DNA of 64,000 bases from Mycolicibacterium wolinskyi (lineage in GTDB: Bacteria > Actinomycetota > Actinomycetes > Mycobacteriales > Mycobacteriaceae), in assembly GCF_002101965.1 (NCBI RefSeq), contig NZ_LQQA01000010.1, forward strand, positions 310,001-374,000. The letters are read 5' to 3'. The translations under genes were made by a program, and so were the position numbers. The notes under the pieces are model-generated. The model worked only from the letters and a program-made list of their open reading frames with translations, had not been told where the DNA came from and ran no database searches. Each line of letters begins with the position of its first letter. Positions within the stretch are counted from its first letter, which is position 1. This document shows, one piece after another, positions 28,217-38,578 of this stretch.

Positions 28217-29587
28217 ATGGTCAGAACACACACGGTCGTCGCGGGGGAAACGCTCTCGGCACTGGCGCTGCGCTTCTACGGCGAAGCCGAACTGTATCCG
28301 CTGATCGCCACTGCGAGTGGGATACCCAATCCGGATGTGGTGAATGTCGGCCAACCGCTGGTCTTCCCCGACTTCACGCGATACACCGTCGGCGCAGGCG
28401 ACACTCTGTCGGCAGTGGCTCAGCGGTTCTACGGCGACACCGCACTGGCACGGTTCATCGCAGGCGCCAGCGGCACCAACACATCCGCGTCCCTGGCGGC
28501 CGGGCAGCGGTTGATCATCCCGGACATCGCGCGCCACCGCGTCGTCGCAGGAGACACGCTGGCCGCCTTGGCGGCGCGGTTCTACGGCAACGCCTCGTTC
28601 CATCCGCTGCTGGCCACGGTCAACGGAATCGCCAATCCCGACGTCATCAACGTCGGGCAGGTACTGGTCGTATTCACTGGGCGCAGTGACGGATTCGGCC
28701 TGCGGATCGTCGATCGCAACGAGAACGATCCGCGCCTTTGGTACTACCGGTTCCAGACCGCCGCGGTGGGCTGGAATCCCGGTGTCAATGTGCTGCTTCC
28801 CGACGACTACCGCACCAGCGGACGCACCTACCCCGTCCTCTATCTCTTCCACGGCGGCGGCCCCGACGCGGATTTCCGCAGCTTCGACTTCATGGGAATC
28901 CGCGACTGGACCGCAGGCAAACCGATCATCGTCGTGATGCCCGACGGCGGGCACGCGGGCTGGTATTCCAACCCGGTCACCTCGTTCGTCGGCCCACGCA
29001 ACTGGGAGACATTCCACATCGCCCAACTGCTGCCGTGGATCGACGCGAACTTCCGGACCTTCGCCGAGTATGACGGCCGCGCGGTGTGCGGGTTCTCGAT
29101 GGGTGGTTTCGGCGCGCTGAAGTACGCGGCCAAGTACTTCGGCCACTTCGCTTCGGTGAGCAGCCATTCGGGCCCGGCGAGTCTGCGCCGCGACTTCGGA
29201 CTCGTCGTGCACTGGGCGAACATCACCTCGGCCGTTTTGGACCTCGCCGGCGGCACCGTCTATGGCGCACCGTTCTGGGATCAGGCCAGGGTAAGTGCCG
29301 ACAATCCGGTCGAGCGCATCGAGAGTTACCGCAACAAACGGATCTTCCTGCTTGCCGGCACCAGCCCCGACCCACTCAACTGGTTCGACAGCGTGAACGA
29401 GACCCAGGTGCTCGCCGGCCAGCGGGAGTTCCGCGAACGCCTCGGCCAGGCCGGCATCCCGCATGAATGGCACGAGGTGCCCGGCGGCCACGTCTTCCGG
29501 CCCGACATGTTCATCCGTGACCTCGACGGCATCATCGCCAGGCTTCGCCATGCTGAGATCGCCAGGACCACAGACCAACTCGTCTAG
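28217..29587 (+). CDS. Triple-LysM esterase (antigen-85/esterase-D-like)
   Basis: A 456-residue protein. Three N-terminal LysM repeats (about 5-52, 56-103, 107-153) have the pattern T-V-x-A-G-[ED]-T-L-x-A-[LV]-A-x-R-F-Y-G. An alpha/beta-hydrolase domain follows from ~165, with [10 protein letters not shown], nucleophile elbow GFSMGG (Ser294) and GGHVFRPD supplying the probable His. LysM binds peptidoglycan or chitin-like glycans, and the catalytic domain resembles esterase D and mycolyltransferase-type folds. No signal peptide precedes LysM1, which is odd for a wall-binding protein. ATG at 28217 has AGGGGTGGAG upstream. The stop shares CTAG with the convergent methyltransferase gene. Confidence 0.82.
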   Translation: MVRTHTVVAGETLSALALRFYGEAELYPLIATASGIPNPDVVNVGQPLVFPDFTRYTVGAGDTLSAVAQRFYGDTALARFIAGASGTNTSASLAAGQRLIIPDIARHRVVAGDTLAALAARFYGNASFHPLLATVNGIANPDVINVGQVLVVFTGRSDGFGLRIVDRNENDPRLWYYRFQTAAVGWNPGVNVLLPDDYRTSGRTYPVLYLFHGGGPDADFRSFDFMGIRDWTAGKPIIVVMPDGGHAGWYSNPVTSFVGPRNWETFHIAQLLPWIDANFRTFAEYDGRAVCGFSMGGFGALKYAAKYFGHFASVSSHSGPASLRRDFGLVVHWANITSAVLDLAGGTVYGAPFWDQARVSADNPVERIESYRNKRIFLLAGTSPDPLNWFDSVNETQVLAGQREFRERLGQAGIPHEWHEVPGGHVFRPDMFIRDLDGIIARLRHAEIARTTDQLV

Positions 29588-30495
29588 GACGCAGTTGCTC
29601 GGAGTGTCGCACTGACCGTTCGGGCGTCGGCGAACGCGGCGAACATGTCATCACCGGGCAACTCGAATCCATTGGCGGCATAGACCTCTTCGAGGGTCTG
29701 TGACGTCACGTCCCAGCCGTGTGCGCTCAGGTAGTCGGTCACGTCGCTGCGCTCGCCCTCATAGACCAGGTCGGACAGTTGACCGTCGAAGCCGAATCGA
29801 TGAAAGCCGTCCGAGACGCGTCGTGACCGGGTGTCGGAGAACGCCGCGGCGTCGGGGATGTACTCGGTGGCGAGGTGGCTGCCCGGCGCGCTCAGCTGCG
29901 TGATGTTGTCGAACAACCGGTCCTGGGCTTGGGGCGGCAGGTAGATCAGCAGCCCCTCGGCAATCCATGCCGTGGGTTGATTCCTGTCAAACCCGCTGTC
30001 CAGCAGGGCCTTCGGCCAGTCGTCGCGCAGATCGATACTGATGGTCCGCCGCTCAGCGGTGGGATACGCACCCAAGCCTGCCAACGTGTTGGTCTTGAAC
30101 TCGATGACCGCCGGCTGGTCGATCTCGTAGACGACCGTGCCCGCCGGCCACTCCAAGCGGTAGGCCCGGGTATCCAGCCCGGAGGCCAGGATCACGGCCT
30201 GACGCACGCCCGCGGCTGCCGCGTCGGCGAACAGCTTGTCGAAGAATCGGGTACGGACCGCCATCGCCTCGGCCACCTGCTTGAGACCGTAGGCACCCGA
30301 CTCCTCGTCGGTGGGAGCATCGAGCATGCGTATCGAGGTGTCCGAGCCGACGGCACGCACCAACGGTTCGGCGTATGGGTCGTGGATGAGCGGATCCGGC
30401 CCGCGAGCCGCGATGGCGCGTTGAGCTGCCACCACGGTCGCCGTCGCACCGACGCTTGACGCCAAATCCCAGCTGTCGTTGTCACTTCGGATCAT
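29584..30495 (-). CDS. Class I SAM-dependent methyltransferase (TIGR00027/LCM type)
   Basis: A 303-residue member of the large mycobacterial putative S-adenosyl-methionine-dependent methyltransferase family: [20 protein letters not shown] at the N terminus, [46 protein letters not shown] (SAM-binding region) and [19 protein letters not shown]. Substrates in this family are mostly unknown. ATG at 30495 is preferred because GGAGGAG lies eight bases upstream of it; ATG at 30510 is in frame but lies on that ribosome site. It overlaps the end of the TetR gene by 14 bases, so the two are one operon. Confidence 0.86.
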   Translation of the reverse strand: MIRSDNDSWDLASSVGATATVVAAQRAIAARGPDPLIHDPYAEPLVRAVGSDTSIRMLDAPTDEESGAYGLKQVAEAMAVRTRFFDKLFADAAAAGVRQAVILASGLDTRAYRLEWPAGTVVYEIDQPAVIEFKTNTLAGLGAYPTAERRTISIDLRDDWPKALLDSGFDRNQPTAWIAEGLLIYLPPQAQDRLFDNITQLSAPGSHLATEYIPDAAAFSDTRSRRVSDGFHRFGFDGQLSDLVYEGERSDVTDYLSAHGWDVTSQTLEEVYAANGFELPGDDMFAAFADARTVSATLRATAS

Positions 30496-31189
30496 CTTGG
30501 TCTCCTCCATAGGTAAGCGCCCGGAATTCCTCGGCGAGCCGCTCGTAGTGGGCGATCACTTTCGCGGCGGCAGCGTCGAGGTGCTTGCGGGCGGGAGATC
30601 GTGCAGGTTCGAATGCGCGGCGCAACGTGCTGGCCAGCTGGTCGGCCTTCTCGTCCAAGGTGAGGCCGAGCTCGCCGGGCAGCATGGGCTCGGCCGCGAA
30701 GAAGCCGAAGACCGACGCGGTAAGGGGGTAATGCACATCTTCGGGTCGCAGGCCCGAGCCCAGCAGACCGTACTCGTGCACGATCGTCAGATACTCCCGC
30801 CACCCGGCGAAATTCGCTGCACCCATGGCCTTCTGGGCACCATCGGTAACCAGGGCATCCACCGTCTCGATGTCCTGGGTGTAGATCGCCCGCAACACCG
30901 GTCGGCTCATCGCCTCCACGAAGATGCGCCGCATCAATCGATGCGGCGCCACCTCCGCCGAATCGACCCGCAACGCCGCGACGACAGCGTCCACCATCTC
31001 CGCGGTTTCCCGCGTGCCGACAGCCGACAACATCTGCTCACGCGTCCGCCAGTGCAGGTATACGGTGCCCTTGCCGACGCCGGCCCGTTTCGCGACCTCG
31101 TCGATCCGTATCCGCCGATAGCCCCAGCGCAACAACAGATCCTTGGCCGTGTCGAGAATCCGGTCAGCACGCTCCTGTCGCGCATCCAC
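30482..31189 (-). CDS. TetR family regulator of the methyltransferase operon
   Basis: A ~235-residue TetR protein. The helix-turn-helix is [31 protein letters not shown] followed by [17 protein letters not shown], split over the recognition helix. The ligand domain contains [26 protein letters not shown] at 31189 ([12 protein letters not shown]) is the chosen start; it lies just downstream of a 25-base perfect palindrome, while the open frame runs far upstream through it. An autorepressor controlling itself and the methyltransferase is the simplest reading. Confidence 0.82.
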   Translation of the reverse strand: MDARQERADRILDTAKDLLLRWGYRRIRIDEVAKRAGVGKGTVYLHWRTREQMLSAVGTRETAEMVDAVVAALRVDSAEVAPHRLMRRIFVEAMSRPVLRAIYTQDIETVDALVTDGAQKAMGAANFAGWREYLTIVHEYGLLGSGLRPEDVHYPLTASVFGFFAAEPMLPGELGLTLDEKADQLASTLRRAFEPARSPARKHLDAAAAKVIAHYERLAEEFRALTYGGDQDDPK

Positions 31190-31199
31190 AACTCCAGCG

Positions 31200-31224
31200 T
31201 TGACCAAAATACGATTTTGGTCAA
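31200..31224. promoter_or_regulatory. 25-base perfect palindromic TetR operator
   Basis: TTGACCAAAAT (31200-31210), three-base centre ACG, and ATTTTGGTCAA (31214-31224) are exact inverted repeats, 11 bases before the TetR start codon. Size, symmetry and place match a TetR-family autoregulatory operator. Confidence 0.8.
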
Positions 31225-31251
31225 GAGTCAGGGCAGGCGTCCCACCGGGAC

Positions 31252-31296
31252 CGACGCAATGGTCAAAGTTGTCACGGCGGATCGACCACTGCGTCG
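31252..31296. repeat. Inverted repeat CGACGCAATGGTC / GACCACTGCGTCG
   Basis: Left arm 31252-31264, right arm 31284-31296; 12 of 13 positions pair and the remaining one would be a G-U pair in RNA. A third copy of the right arm sits at about 31976-31990 on the other side of the DUF218 gene. May be a small repeat family or a regulatory hairpin for the plus-strand gene. Confidence 0.55.
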
Positions 31297-31358
31297 TTTT
31301 CGTGCTCTTGACGGGGTGACGTCCGGCCGCCCAATCACCGGGATGGTCGAATGGAGGC

Positions 31359-31961
31359 ATGGGGATTTGGACGAGAGGGGCGATTGTCGTCGGCACCGCG
31401 TTGGCCTGGTGTGAGTGGTTGACGTGGCGGGCGTCGCGAGAGGATCTGCCCGCCGAAGGCCTTGACCCAGGCCGTGTCGAGGACGGTGAGGTGATTCTGG
31501 TGCTGGGCTGCCCGCGGCCTGCCCTGCACCGGTGGCGCGTACGCATCGCGGTGCGGTCGACCGACGCGGCGCGGGCGCGCTTCATCTTCTCCGGTGGAGC
31601 GGTGCGTTCGGAGCTCTCAGAAGCGCAGATGATGGCCAACTACGCGGTCGTGACGCTCGGTGTTCCCGCCACCAACATCGCTCTCGAAGACCAATCGAGG
31701 ACGACCGTCGAGAACATCACCAACTCGATACCCATGATGGCCGACTCGCCGGCGGTCAAGATCGCGTCGAACACCTTCCACGCCCGGCGCGCGCGGCGCA
31801 TCCTTCGGGACGAATCACCGGAATTGGCAGCGCGTTTGGTCCGTGCCCGCGATTACCTCCCGTGCGAATGGGGCTTGGCGCACGCGCTCATGGTGGCCCA
31901 CGAGATGCTCCGGCGCCGCGTGGCGCGGCATTCCCGTCCGCGAAACCTATGCTCTGGCTGA
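31359..31961 (+). CDS. DUF218 / YdcF-SanA-like protein
   Basis: A 200-residue protein with a hydrophobic N-terminal segment (about residues 5-20) and a DUF218-type domain: VILVLGCPR at its start, ARFIFSGGAVRSELSEAQMM, and VPATNIALEDQSRTTVENITNS, the most conserved DUF218 segment, then IASNTFHARRARRI. Family members (SanA, YdcF) affect envelope permeability, but the reaction is unknown. ATG at 31359. It is divergent from the TetR-methyltransferase operon. Confidence 0.78.
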   Translation: MGIWTRGAIVVGTALAWCEWLTWRASREDLPAEGLDPGRVEDGEVILVLGCPRPALHRWRVRIAVRSTDAARARFIFSGGAVRSELSEAQMMANYAVVTLGVPATNIALEDQSRTTVENITNSIPMMADSPAVKIASNTFHARRARRILRDESPELAARLVRARDYLPCEWGLAHALMVAHEMLRRRVARHSRPRNLCSG

Positions 31962-31994
31962 AATATTCGCGGCGCGACGACCATTGCGTCGGTT

Positions 31995-32474
31995 TCAGGG
32001 AGTGGGTTTCCAGCCGCGCGACAGCAGAGCGGCGCGTGCCTGCGCCACGATGTCGGAACCGTGATCTTCCTTGATCACGTGGATGACGTGCCAGCCGAGG
32101 CGCTGCAGCGTCCGGTTGACCTGGACATCCAGGACATACTGACGGCGACTGTTGAGATGCTGCTCGCCGTCGTACTCGGCTCCGACTTCGAATTGCTCCC
32201 AGCACATGTCGATTCGCCGGACGTAGCGTCCGCGCTCGTCATGAACCACGAACTGCGTGGTCAGGCGCGGCAGCCCGGCGTCGTGGAACAGCAACCGCAG
32301 CCAGGTTTCCCGTGGCGACGCGGCGCCGCCGTCGACAATCCGGTCGCGCAGCGACGCTTGATACCGGCGCGGGACGTAAACGTTGCGGTACAGCGGCCGA
32401 TATTGGCTGCGCAGGTGGGCCCTGGTGAGGTGGCCTGCCGCTATCGCCTCGCTACCGATGAATGGAAACTCCAC
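31995..32474 (-). pseudogene. DUF559-type protein, probably internally deleted
   Basis: A 159-residue open frame. Its N terminus (FIGSEAIAAGHLTRAHLRSQYRPLYRNVYVPR) and C-terminal half (AASPRETWLRLLFHDAGLPR, EVGAEYDGEQHLNSRRQY, LGWHVIHVI) match the two ends of a common mycobacterial protein family of about 280-300 residues with a DUF559/endonuclease-like C-terminal domain. The middle ~120 residues appear to be missing, with the join near residue 46 (about base 32337), in frame. The start is GTG at 32474. It may still make a protein; called a pseudogene by inference from remembered family length. Confidence 0.5.
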
Positions 32475-32588
32475 ATTGTTTGGACGCAGCCAGGTCCGGC
32501 GTGGCTCCCACTGTCACCGAGATCGACGCAAAGGTCGATCCGCCGCCGTCGAACCCGCCAAAGCGTCGGGTTCGGCGCCAACGCGAAC

Positions 32589-34583
32589 CTAGTGCCGACG
32601 CGAACGCAGATAGTCCCCGACAACCGCGGCGCCAAGGCCGTCAAGGTCCGGCACGACAACGCGGCCTGCCACGCGACGCGCCACCTGGTCGATGAATCGG
32701 GCGAGCCCCGGATCGGAACCGAGTCGGAAGATCGTCACCTGCGCACCCAGCCGGGCCACCTCGTCGAAACCGCGCACGGTGTGGGCGATGGTGCGTGGGT
32801 GTGGAGGGTAGTCGAAGAAAACCTCGGAGCCGTCGTCGAAACCCTCGAGATGCGCGGTCGGCTCGCCATCGGTGACCACGAGCACGACCGGTTGTGCGTT
32901 GGGGTGACGACGCAGATGCCGCGACGCGAGGGCCAGCGCATGGTGCAGGTTGGTGCCCTGCTCGTAGACGCCTTCCAGCCCGGTCAACTCGGCGGCGGTC
33001 ACGGTGCGGGCATAGCGGCCGAACGCGATGATCTCCAAGGCATCTGATCGGAAGCGGGTCGAAACCAGGTGGTTCAACGCGAGCGCTGTGCGCTTCATCG
33101 GCAGCCAGCGGTTTTCCATCACCATCGAGAACGACGTGTCGACGAGCAGCGCCACCGCCGACTGCGTGCGGGTCTCGGTCTCGGATATCTCGACGTCCTC
33201 GACGGCGAACCGGATCGGACGCTCGACCGTGCCCGTACCGGCCTGGCGCAGTACGGCATTGGTCACCGTGCGGGTGACATTCCACGGCTCGGTGTCGCCG
33301 AACTGCCATGGCCGCGTCGCACCGGTCAGCTCGCCGGCCGCACCGGCACGCCGGGTGTCACGCTCGCCATGCCGACCCGAAAGGCGTTGCGCGACATCAC
33401 GGAGTGCGGTCTGGCCGAGCTGCCGCATGGCCTTGGGCGACAGCCGCCATTGCCCGTCCGAGCCGCGATCCAAAAAGCCCTGGTTCACCAGGGCGCGCTC
33501 CAACTCCGCGAGCGTGCGGGCATCGACCGCGGCCTCGTCACCGAGCTGGCGGGCCAGCATGTCGAGGTCGACGTCGTCCATGGTGGCCCCGGCGTAGCTC
33601 TGCGAGAGCGCATCGGCCAACTGCTCCAGCTCGGCGATGTCGGACAGCGCCTGGGCGCCCTGCCCCATGCCGAGCGGGTCGTCGCCGGAGAACCGTTGCG
33701 AGCCCGTCCAATCCTCACCGGGCCGCGCCGCCTGCAGGTGCGCGTCGAGGCGGTTCAGCGCATTCATCAACGACGGTGAGCCGAACGCCTGCTGCGCCAG
33801 TGCATCCAGCTCGGCCCGCTGCTGCTCGGACAGACTGTTGCGGAACCGCTGCGCGGCGGCGGCCCGCTTCGCCAGCGAGTCCAGCAGTTCGTCGATATCG
33901 CGCGGGTTCTCCGGGAAGAACTCGCCGTGCTTGTCCATGAAGTTCTGGAAGTCCTGCTGCGTGTCCTCACCGCGCGCGTGCTTGTCCAGCAGGTCGTTGA
34001 GATCGTCGAGCATGTCGTTGACACGCTGACGGTCCTCGTCGGTGGCGTTCTCGAGGGCCTCTTTCATGCCGGCGAAACGCTGATCGAGCATCTCGCGGCC
34101 GAGGAGATCCTTGATCTGCTCGTACTTTTCGCGGGCCTCCGGTGACCGCCAGTCGTATTCCGAGAGCTCCTGCACGGCCTTGGCCGGCGAGGGCGACAAC
34201 GAGTCGAGCTGCAGTTCACCGAACCGAGCATCGTCGTCGAGCGCCCGTGCGAGTTCTTTGCGCTCGGCCAGCACCGCCTCGTCGAGCAGCTTCTTGATCT
34301 CCTGCAATGTGCCGTCGAGGTTGTTGCGCTGCAACAGTTCCCGACGCCTGCGGTTGGCCTCGGCGGCCAACCGGTCCGCGCCACGCATATCGCGGGTGCC
34401 GCGCCGCATGAGCTCCGACAGCGCCCGCCGCGGCGAGCTGCCCTCCATCACGTTCTGGCCGATCTGCTCGAGCGCGTCGCGAAGATCGATCGGCGGCGCC
34501 AACGGGTCGGGGCCACCGGTGTACCTCGAATACCGCGAGGTATGCCCATGGCCCCGGCCGGCGCCGCGGCCGGGATCAGCCAT
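32589..34583 (-). CDS. VWA-domain protein paired with MoxR-type AAA (Rv0959-like)
   Basis: A 664-residue protein. The long N-terminal part is helical and charged (ERKELARALDDDARFGEL, DRQRVNDMLDDLNDLLDK, LSEQQRAELDALAQQAFG). The C-terminal ~190 residues are a von Willebrand A domain with the MIDAS motif DTSFS, then GTNLHHALALA (MIDAS Thr) and VVLVVTDGEPTA. Such proteins act with MoxR/Mg-chelatase-like ATPases in metal insertion or protein-complex assembly. ATG at 34583 overlaps the stop of the AAA gene by eight bases. The frame extends upstream to 34688 but that part is inside the AAA gene. By synteny, Rv0959. Confidence 0.85.
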   Translation of the reverse strand: MADPGRGAGRGHGHTSRYSRYTGGPDPLAPPIDLRDALEQIGQNVMEGSSPRRALSELMRRGTRDMRGADRLAAEANRRRRELLQRNNLDGTLQEIKKLLDEAVLAERKELARALDDDARFGELQLDSLSPSPAKAVQELSEYDWRSPEAREKYEQIKDLLGREMLDQRFAGMKEALENATDEDRQRVNDMLDDLNDLLDKHARGEDTQQDFQNFMDKHGEFFPENPRDIDELLDSLAKRAAAAQRFRNSLSEQQRAELDALAQQAFGSPSLMNALNRLDAHLQAARPGEDWTGSQRFSGDDPLGMGQGAQALSDIAELEQLADALSQSYAGATMDDVDLDMLARQLGDEAAVDARTLAELERALVNQGFLDRGSDGQWRLSPKAMRQLGQTALRDVAQRLSGRHGERDTRRAGAAGELTGATRPWQFGDTEPWNVTRTVTNAVLRQAGTGTVERPIRFAVEDVEISETETRTQSAVALLVDTSFSMVMENRWLPMKRTALALNHLVSTRFRSDALEIIAFGRYARTVTAAELTGLEGVYEQGTNLHHALALASRHLRRHPNAQPVVLVVTDGEPTAHLEGFDDGSEVFFDYPPHPRTIAHTVRGFDEVARLGAQVTIFRLGSDPGLARFIDQVARRVAGRVVVPDLDGLGAAVVGDYLRSRRH

Positions 34584-35961
34584 AGACGGTCTCGCCCTCC
34601 CCTGACACCTTGTCGATGCGTTTGGCCAGATACAGCGCTTCGAGCGCCAATTCGATCGCGGCGGCGCGCTGTCCGACCGACACCGCATTCAGCCGAGTCG
34701 TGATCGCGTCGACCGCGGGCAGGTCCGGCAGCGCGGCCAGCACGTCCTTGGCAGACACCCGCTCGCCGGTGGTCACCGGGGAGCCTTCCTCGACCGCGGC
34801 CACCACCGGGCCGACGTCGATGCCGCCCAGCAGCCGCTGTGCGGTGTCGGCGGTCGCGCGTCGCAGCAGATGCTCCAGCACCGCCTGCTCGCGCCCTTCC
34901 TCGCCCGTCTCGAACTCCAACTTGCCGCGCAGCACGTCGATCACGGTGGCGAGGTCGACGACACGCGCCACCGGATCGTCCTCACCGAGAATCGCCGAGC
35001 GGTGCCGCGCCGATGCCGCCACGGTTTCGGCGGCCGCGATCGCGAACCGGGCCGACACACCCGAACGCTGATCGATCGAGTTGGAATCACGCAGATTGCG
35101 TGCGAACCGGGCCAGGATCGCCAGCAGGTACTCCGGCACCTCGGCCGCGAGATGTGCCTCCTGGCGGATGACGCCCACCTCGGCATCGATCTCCAGCGGG
35201 TAGTGCGTGCGGATCTCGGCACCGAAGCGGTCCTTGAGCGGGGTGATGATGCGGCCGCGGTTGGTGTAGTCCTCCGGGTTGGCGCTCGCGACGACGAGGA
35301 CGTCCAGCGGCAGCCGCAGCGTGTAGCCGCGCACCTGGATGTCGCGCTCTTCCATCACGTTGAGCATCGACACCTGGATGCGCTCGGCCAGATCGGGCAG
35401 CTCGTTGACGGCCACGATGCCGCGATGCGCGCGCGGGATCAGCCCGTAGGCGATCGTTTCCGGATCCCCGAGGCTCCGGCCCTCCGCGACCTTGATGGGG
35501 TCGATGTCGCCGACGAGATCGGCCACGCTCGTATCGGGCGTGGCCAGCTTCTCGGTGTAGCGCTCACTACGGTGGCGCCATTCGATCGGCAGATCCTCAC
35601 CGGAGTCGGCGGCGCGGCGGATCGACTCCGGCGTGATCGGGCTGTACGGGTGCTCGCCCAGCTCAGCCCCCGCGATCACCGGCGTCCACTCGTCGAGCAG
35701 GCCGGTCAGTGCCCGCAACAACCGCGTCTTGCCCTGGCCGCGCTCACCGAGCAGCACCACGTCGTGTCCCGCGATCAAGGCCCGCTCGAGCTGCGGGATC
35801 ACCGTGTCGTCGAAACCGAGAATCCCGGGCCAGATGTCGCGGCGGTCCGCGAGTGCTGCCAGCAGGTTCTCCCGGATTTCGGCCTTGACGCCCCGCTCGC
35901 GGTGACCGGAAGCACGCAGCTCACCGACTGTCCGGGGCAGATCCTTGGGTTGACTCACCAC
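34576..35961 (-). CDS. MoxR/magnesium-chelatase-like AAA ATPase (Rv0958-like)
   Basis: A 461-residue AAA+ ATPase. Walker A is [16 protein letters not shown] (about 69-84), Walker B region [16 protein letters not shown], sensor-like [25 protein letters not shown], the usual MoxR/ChlI layout. It should remodel a partner, most likely the VWA protein encoded next with an eight-base overlap. The gene starts with tandem GTG codons (35961 and 35958) after GGAG. Annotated as a possible magnesium chelatase in M. tuberculosis, but no other chlorophyll-type genes are present, so a generic metallo-complex role is more likely. Confidence 0.85.
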   Translation of the reverse strand: MVSQPKDLPRTVGELRASGHRERGVKAEIRENLLAALADRRDIWPGILGFDDTVIPQLERALIAGHDVVLLGERGQGKTRLLRALTGLLDEWTPVIAGAELGEHPYSPITPESIRRAADSGEDLPIEWRHRSERYTEKLATPDTSVADLVGDIDPIKVAEGRSLGDPETIAYGLIPRAHRGIVAVNELPDLAERIQVSMLNVMEERDIQVRGYTLRLPLDVLVVASANPEDYTNRGRIITPLKDRFGAEIRTHYPLEIDAEVGVIRQEAHLAAEVPEYLLAILARFARNLRDSNSIDQRSGVSARFAIAAAETVAASARHRSAILGEDDPVARVVDLATVIDVLRGKLEFETGEEGREQAVLEHLLRRATADTAQRLLGGIDVGPVVAAVEEGSPVTTGERVSAKDVLAALPDLPAVDAITTRLNAVSVGQRAAAIELALEALYLAKRIDKVSGEGETVYG

Positions 35962-36071
35962 TCCAAGCTACGACTGTGTGCGCCAGTAAGCATGGCCACC
36001 TACCTGACTCGGGGTTGCGATACCCCCGCCAAAGTCGTGGCGAGCGCCGTGCGACCGGTAGTCTGCGGGCC

Positions 36072-37901
36072 ATGCCGTTGGCTAGCGGTCAAGTCTTCGC
36101 GGGGTTCACCATCGTCCGGTTGGTGGGCACCGGTGGCATGGGCGAGGTCTATCTGGCAACGCATCCGCGGCTGCCACGTGAGGACGCTCTCAAAGTGCTG
36201 CCCACGAGTGTCAGCTCGGACAACGAGTTCCGGCAGCGGTTCATCCGTGAGGCCGACATGGCCGCGACGCTGTGGCACCCGCACATCGTCGGCGTCCACG
36301 ACCGCGGCGAGTTCGAAGGCCGGCTGTGGATCTCGATGGATTACGTCGACGGGCACGACGCGGCACGGCTGCTGCACGACCAGTACCCGGGCGGCATGCC
36401 TGCCGAGGACGTGATCGACATCGTCACCGCCGTCGGTGACGCGCTCGATTACGCGCATCAGCGCCAACTGCTGCACCGCGACGTCAAGCCGGCCAACATC
36501 CTCGTCACCAGCAAACAAGGCACCAAGCGGCGCATCATGCTGACCGACTTCGGTATCGCGCGGCGCACCGACGACGTCAACGGGCTCACCTCCACCAACA
36601 TCACGGTGGGCTCGATGTCCTACACCTCTCCCGAGCAGTTGATGGGTCAGCCGCTCGACGGCCGCGCCGATCAGTACTCGCTGGCCGCCACCGCCTACCG
36701 GCTGTTCACCGGGGCGCCGCCGTTCTCCCACAGCAACCCGGCAGTGGTGATCAGCCACCATCTCAACTCGCCGCCGCCCAAGCTCGGCGACACCAAACCT
36801 GAACTCGCCAAGTTCGATTCGGTGATGGCGAAGGCACTGGCCAAGGACGCCAAGGACCGCTACGACACGTGCCACGACTTCGCGGTGGCACTCGCCGAGG
36901 CGGCCACCGGCACCGTCCCTGGCGTCGCCGCGGCACCGACCTCGGTGCCGTCCGCACCGCCGACCATGCCGTTGAAGGCCCAGCCGCTCCCGGTGCCGAT
37001 GTCGCCGTCGAATCCGCAAGTGCACCCGCCTCAGGCCGCGCCGTCGCAGCCACCGGTGTACCAGTCCTCGTGGACCGGCACCGACGACCTGTCCGGCAAA
37101 CAGCCGGTGGCCAGTCGGCCGGGGCCGCCGCCCCCACCGACGAACTTCGGTCCGCCGCCGCTGCCCTACACGACGCCGCCGCGCAAGTCCGGCGACAAAC
37201 GCAAGCTGATCCTGGCCGCCGCCGCGATCGGTGCGGTGGTGCTGCTCGTCGGCGGTATCACGCTGGCCGTCACGTCGGGCGGTGACGATTCGGCGGCCGC
37301 CGACCAGACCACGACGTCGGTGGAGACGTCGGAGACCACGACCGAGACGACCGTGTCGACCACGCCGAAGCCGCCCGGCGGCCGCTCGTACACGATCGCC
37401 GACTACATCCGCGAGAACAAGATCACCGAAACCCCGATCCACCGCGGCGATCCGGGTGCACCGGTGTTCACGATGCCGACGCCGCCAGGCTGGGTCGACG
37501 CGGGCCCGCGCACGCCGGCCTGGGCCTACTCGGCGATCGTCAACGACGCGATCTCACCGACCGATCCCCCGTCGGTCATCTCGCTGATCTCCAAGCTCGC
37601 GGGCAACGCCGACGCGAACAAGCTGCTCGAGTTCGCCCCCAATGAGCTACAGAACCTGGCCGAATACGAGCCCATCGGCGGGGTCACGCGCGGAAACCTC
37701 GGCGGGTTCCCCGCGGTGCAACTGGGCGGCACGTACTTCAAGGACGGCAAGCGCCGCGCGATCACTCAGAAGACCGTGGTGATCGAATCACCAACGGGCT
37801 TCTACGTGTTGCAGATCAACGCCGATTCGCTGTATCGCGATTTCCAGGCGCTCGTCGATGTCAACAAAGCCATCGACCAGCAGGCCACCGTCACGCCCTA
37901 G
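36072..37901 (+). CDS. Receptor Ser/Thr protein kinase with LpqN-like ectodomain
   Basis: A 609-residue kinase. Glycine loop [12 protein letters not shown] (18-29), Lys41, HRDVKPAN (Asp137), DFG at 159-161, activation-loop threonines in [11 protein letters not shown] and SYTSPEQ. A Pro-rich juxtamembrane region (about 283-370) leads to one transmembrane helix (about 379-400), a Thr-rich linker, and a C-terminal outer domain ([58 protein letters not shown]) resembling LpqN/LpqT lipoproteins. ATG at 36072. It faces a free LpqN-like lipoprotein gene, their stops sharing CTAG. Closest to the PknF/PknJ-like group, but no exact orthologue is claimed. Confidence 0.87.
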   Translation: MPLASGQVFAGFTIVRLVGTGGMGEVYLATHPRLPREDALKVLPTSVSSDNEFRQRFIREADMAATLWHPHIVGVHDRGEFEGRLWISMDYVDGHDAARLLHDQYPGGMPAEDVIDIVTAVGDALDYAHQRQLLHRDVKPANILVTSKQGTKRRIMLTDFGIARRTDDVNGLTSTNITVGSMSYTSPEQLMGQPLDGRADQYSLAATAYRLFTGAPPFSHSNPAVVISHHLNSPPPKLGDTKPELAKFDSVMAKALAKDAKDRYDTCHDFAVALAEAATGTVPGVAAAPTSVPSAPPTMPLKAQPLPVPMSPSNPQVHPPQAAPSQPPVYQSSWTGTDDLSGKQPVASRPGPPPPPTNFGPPPLPYTTPPRKSGDKRKLILAAAAIGAVVLLVGGITLAVTSGGDDSAAADQTTTSVETSETTTETTVSTTPKPPGGRSYTIADYIRENKITETPIHRGDPGAPVFTMPTPPGWVDAGPRTPAWAYSAIVNDAISPTDPPSVISLISKLAGNADANKLLEFAPNELQNLAEYEPIGGVTRGNLGGFPAVQLGGTYFKDGKRRAITQKTVVIESPTGFYVLQINADSLYRDFQALVDVNKAIDQQATVTP

Positions 37902-38548
37902 CCCTTTGTCGGCGGCAGCATCTGGAAGCCGGACAGGATCGTCTCGGCGTCACGCTGATACGCCGGATTCGCCGGGTCGGTGGTCTGCACAGTGACGGCC
38001 GCGACGAAGGTCATGTCATCGGTGTGCAGTACCGCCGCGGTCACCATCGCCGGATGCGGCGCGACCAGACCCATCGGCGGCATCTGGTAATGGATTGTCT
38101 CGGCGGGCAACCCGCACAAGGTGTGGCTCTCGACCGAGATGTCGGTGGCGCCGAGCCCGGATTCCAACGCGTCGCGCTGGCTTGAGAAAACGACCTCGGG
38201 GTCTTCGTTGCCCGGCCCGCTCTCCAGCGTCACCACCGCGGTCGGGGCGAACTCGGGCGTGCCGAGCGCGGGATTGGCCATCGCGAACCGGATCAGCTCC
38301 GAGTCCATCATCGTGGTGCGTTCCCAGCCGTCCGGCTGCGGGACCTTGAGCACCGGCTCGTCGGGGTTACGCGAATCGACCGTCGCGAGCTGCGCGTCGA
38401 CCTCTTCGCAGTCCGGGTTGTCGGTGGCCGCGGCCTCCAACAGATCCTGGCCGGGCACCGCCTGCGCGTCTTCGACGACGCGCGTGCACGACGCCGTGAC
38501 CAGGGTGAGCATCGCCAGGATGGCGGCAGTACGCGTGGTGGCCTTCAT
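37898..38548 (-). CDS. LpqN/LpqT-like lipoprotein
   Basis: A 216-residue lipoprotein: signal [20 protein letters not shown] then lipobox Cys21 (VTASC). The mature part has [30 protein letters not shown] and [14 protein letters not shown], matching the LpqN/LpqT family, and ends with a segment aligned to the kinase ectodomain's last ~60 residues ([22 protein letters not shown]). LpqN-type proteins are membrane-anchored on the outer face and have been linked to envelope and host interaction. It is convergent with the kinase gene, sharing CTAG, and downstream of purH in opposite genomic order. Confidence 0.8.
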   Translation of the reverse strand: MKATTRTAAILAMLTLVTASCTRVVEDAQAVPGQDLLEAAATDNPDCEEVDAQLATVDSRNPDEPVLKVPQPDGWERTTMMDSELIRFAMANPALGTPEFAPTAVVTLESGPGNEDPEVVFSSQRDALESGLGATDISVESHTLCGLPAETIHYQMPPMGLVAPHPAMVTAAVLHTDDMTFVAAVTVQTTDPANPAYQRDAETILSGFQMLPPTKG

Positions 38549-38578
38549 AGCTGCCGCCTTCCTGCGACGAGTCGCATG

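Noticed and set aside
34870..36414. 514-codon plus-strand open frame
   Set aside because: Antisense to the MoxR AAA gene and out of frame in the kinase gene; no recognisable domain.
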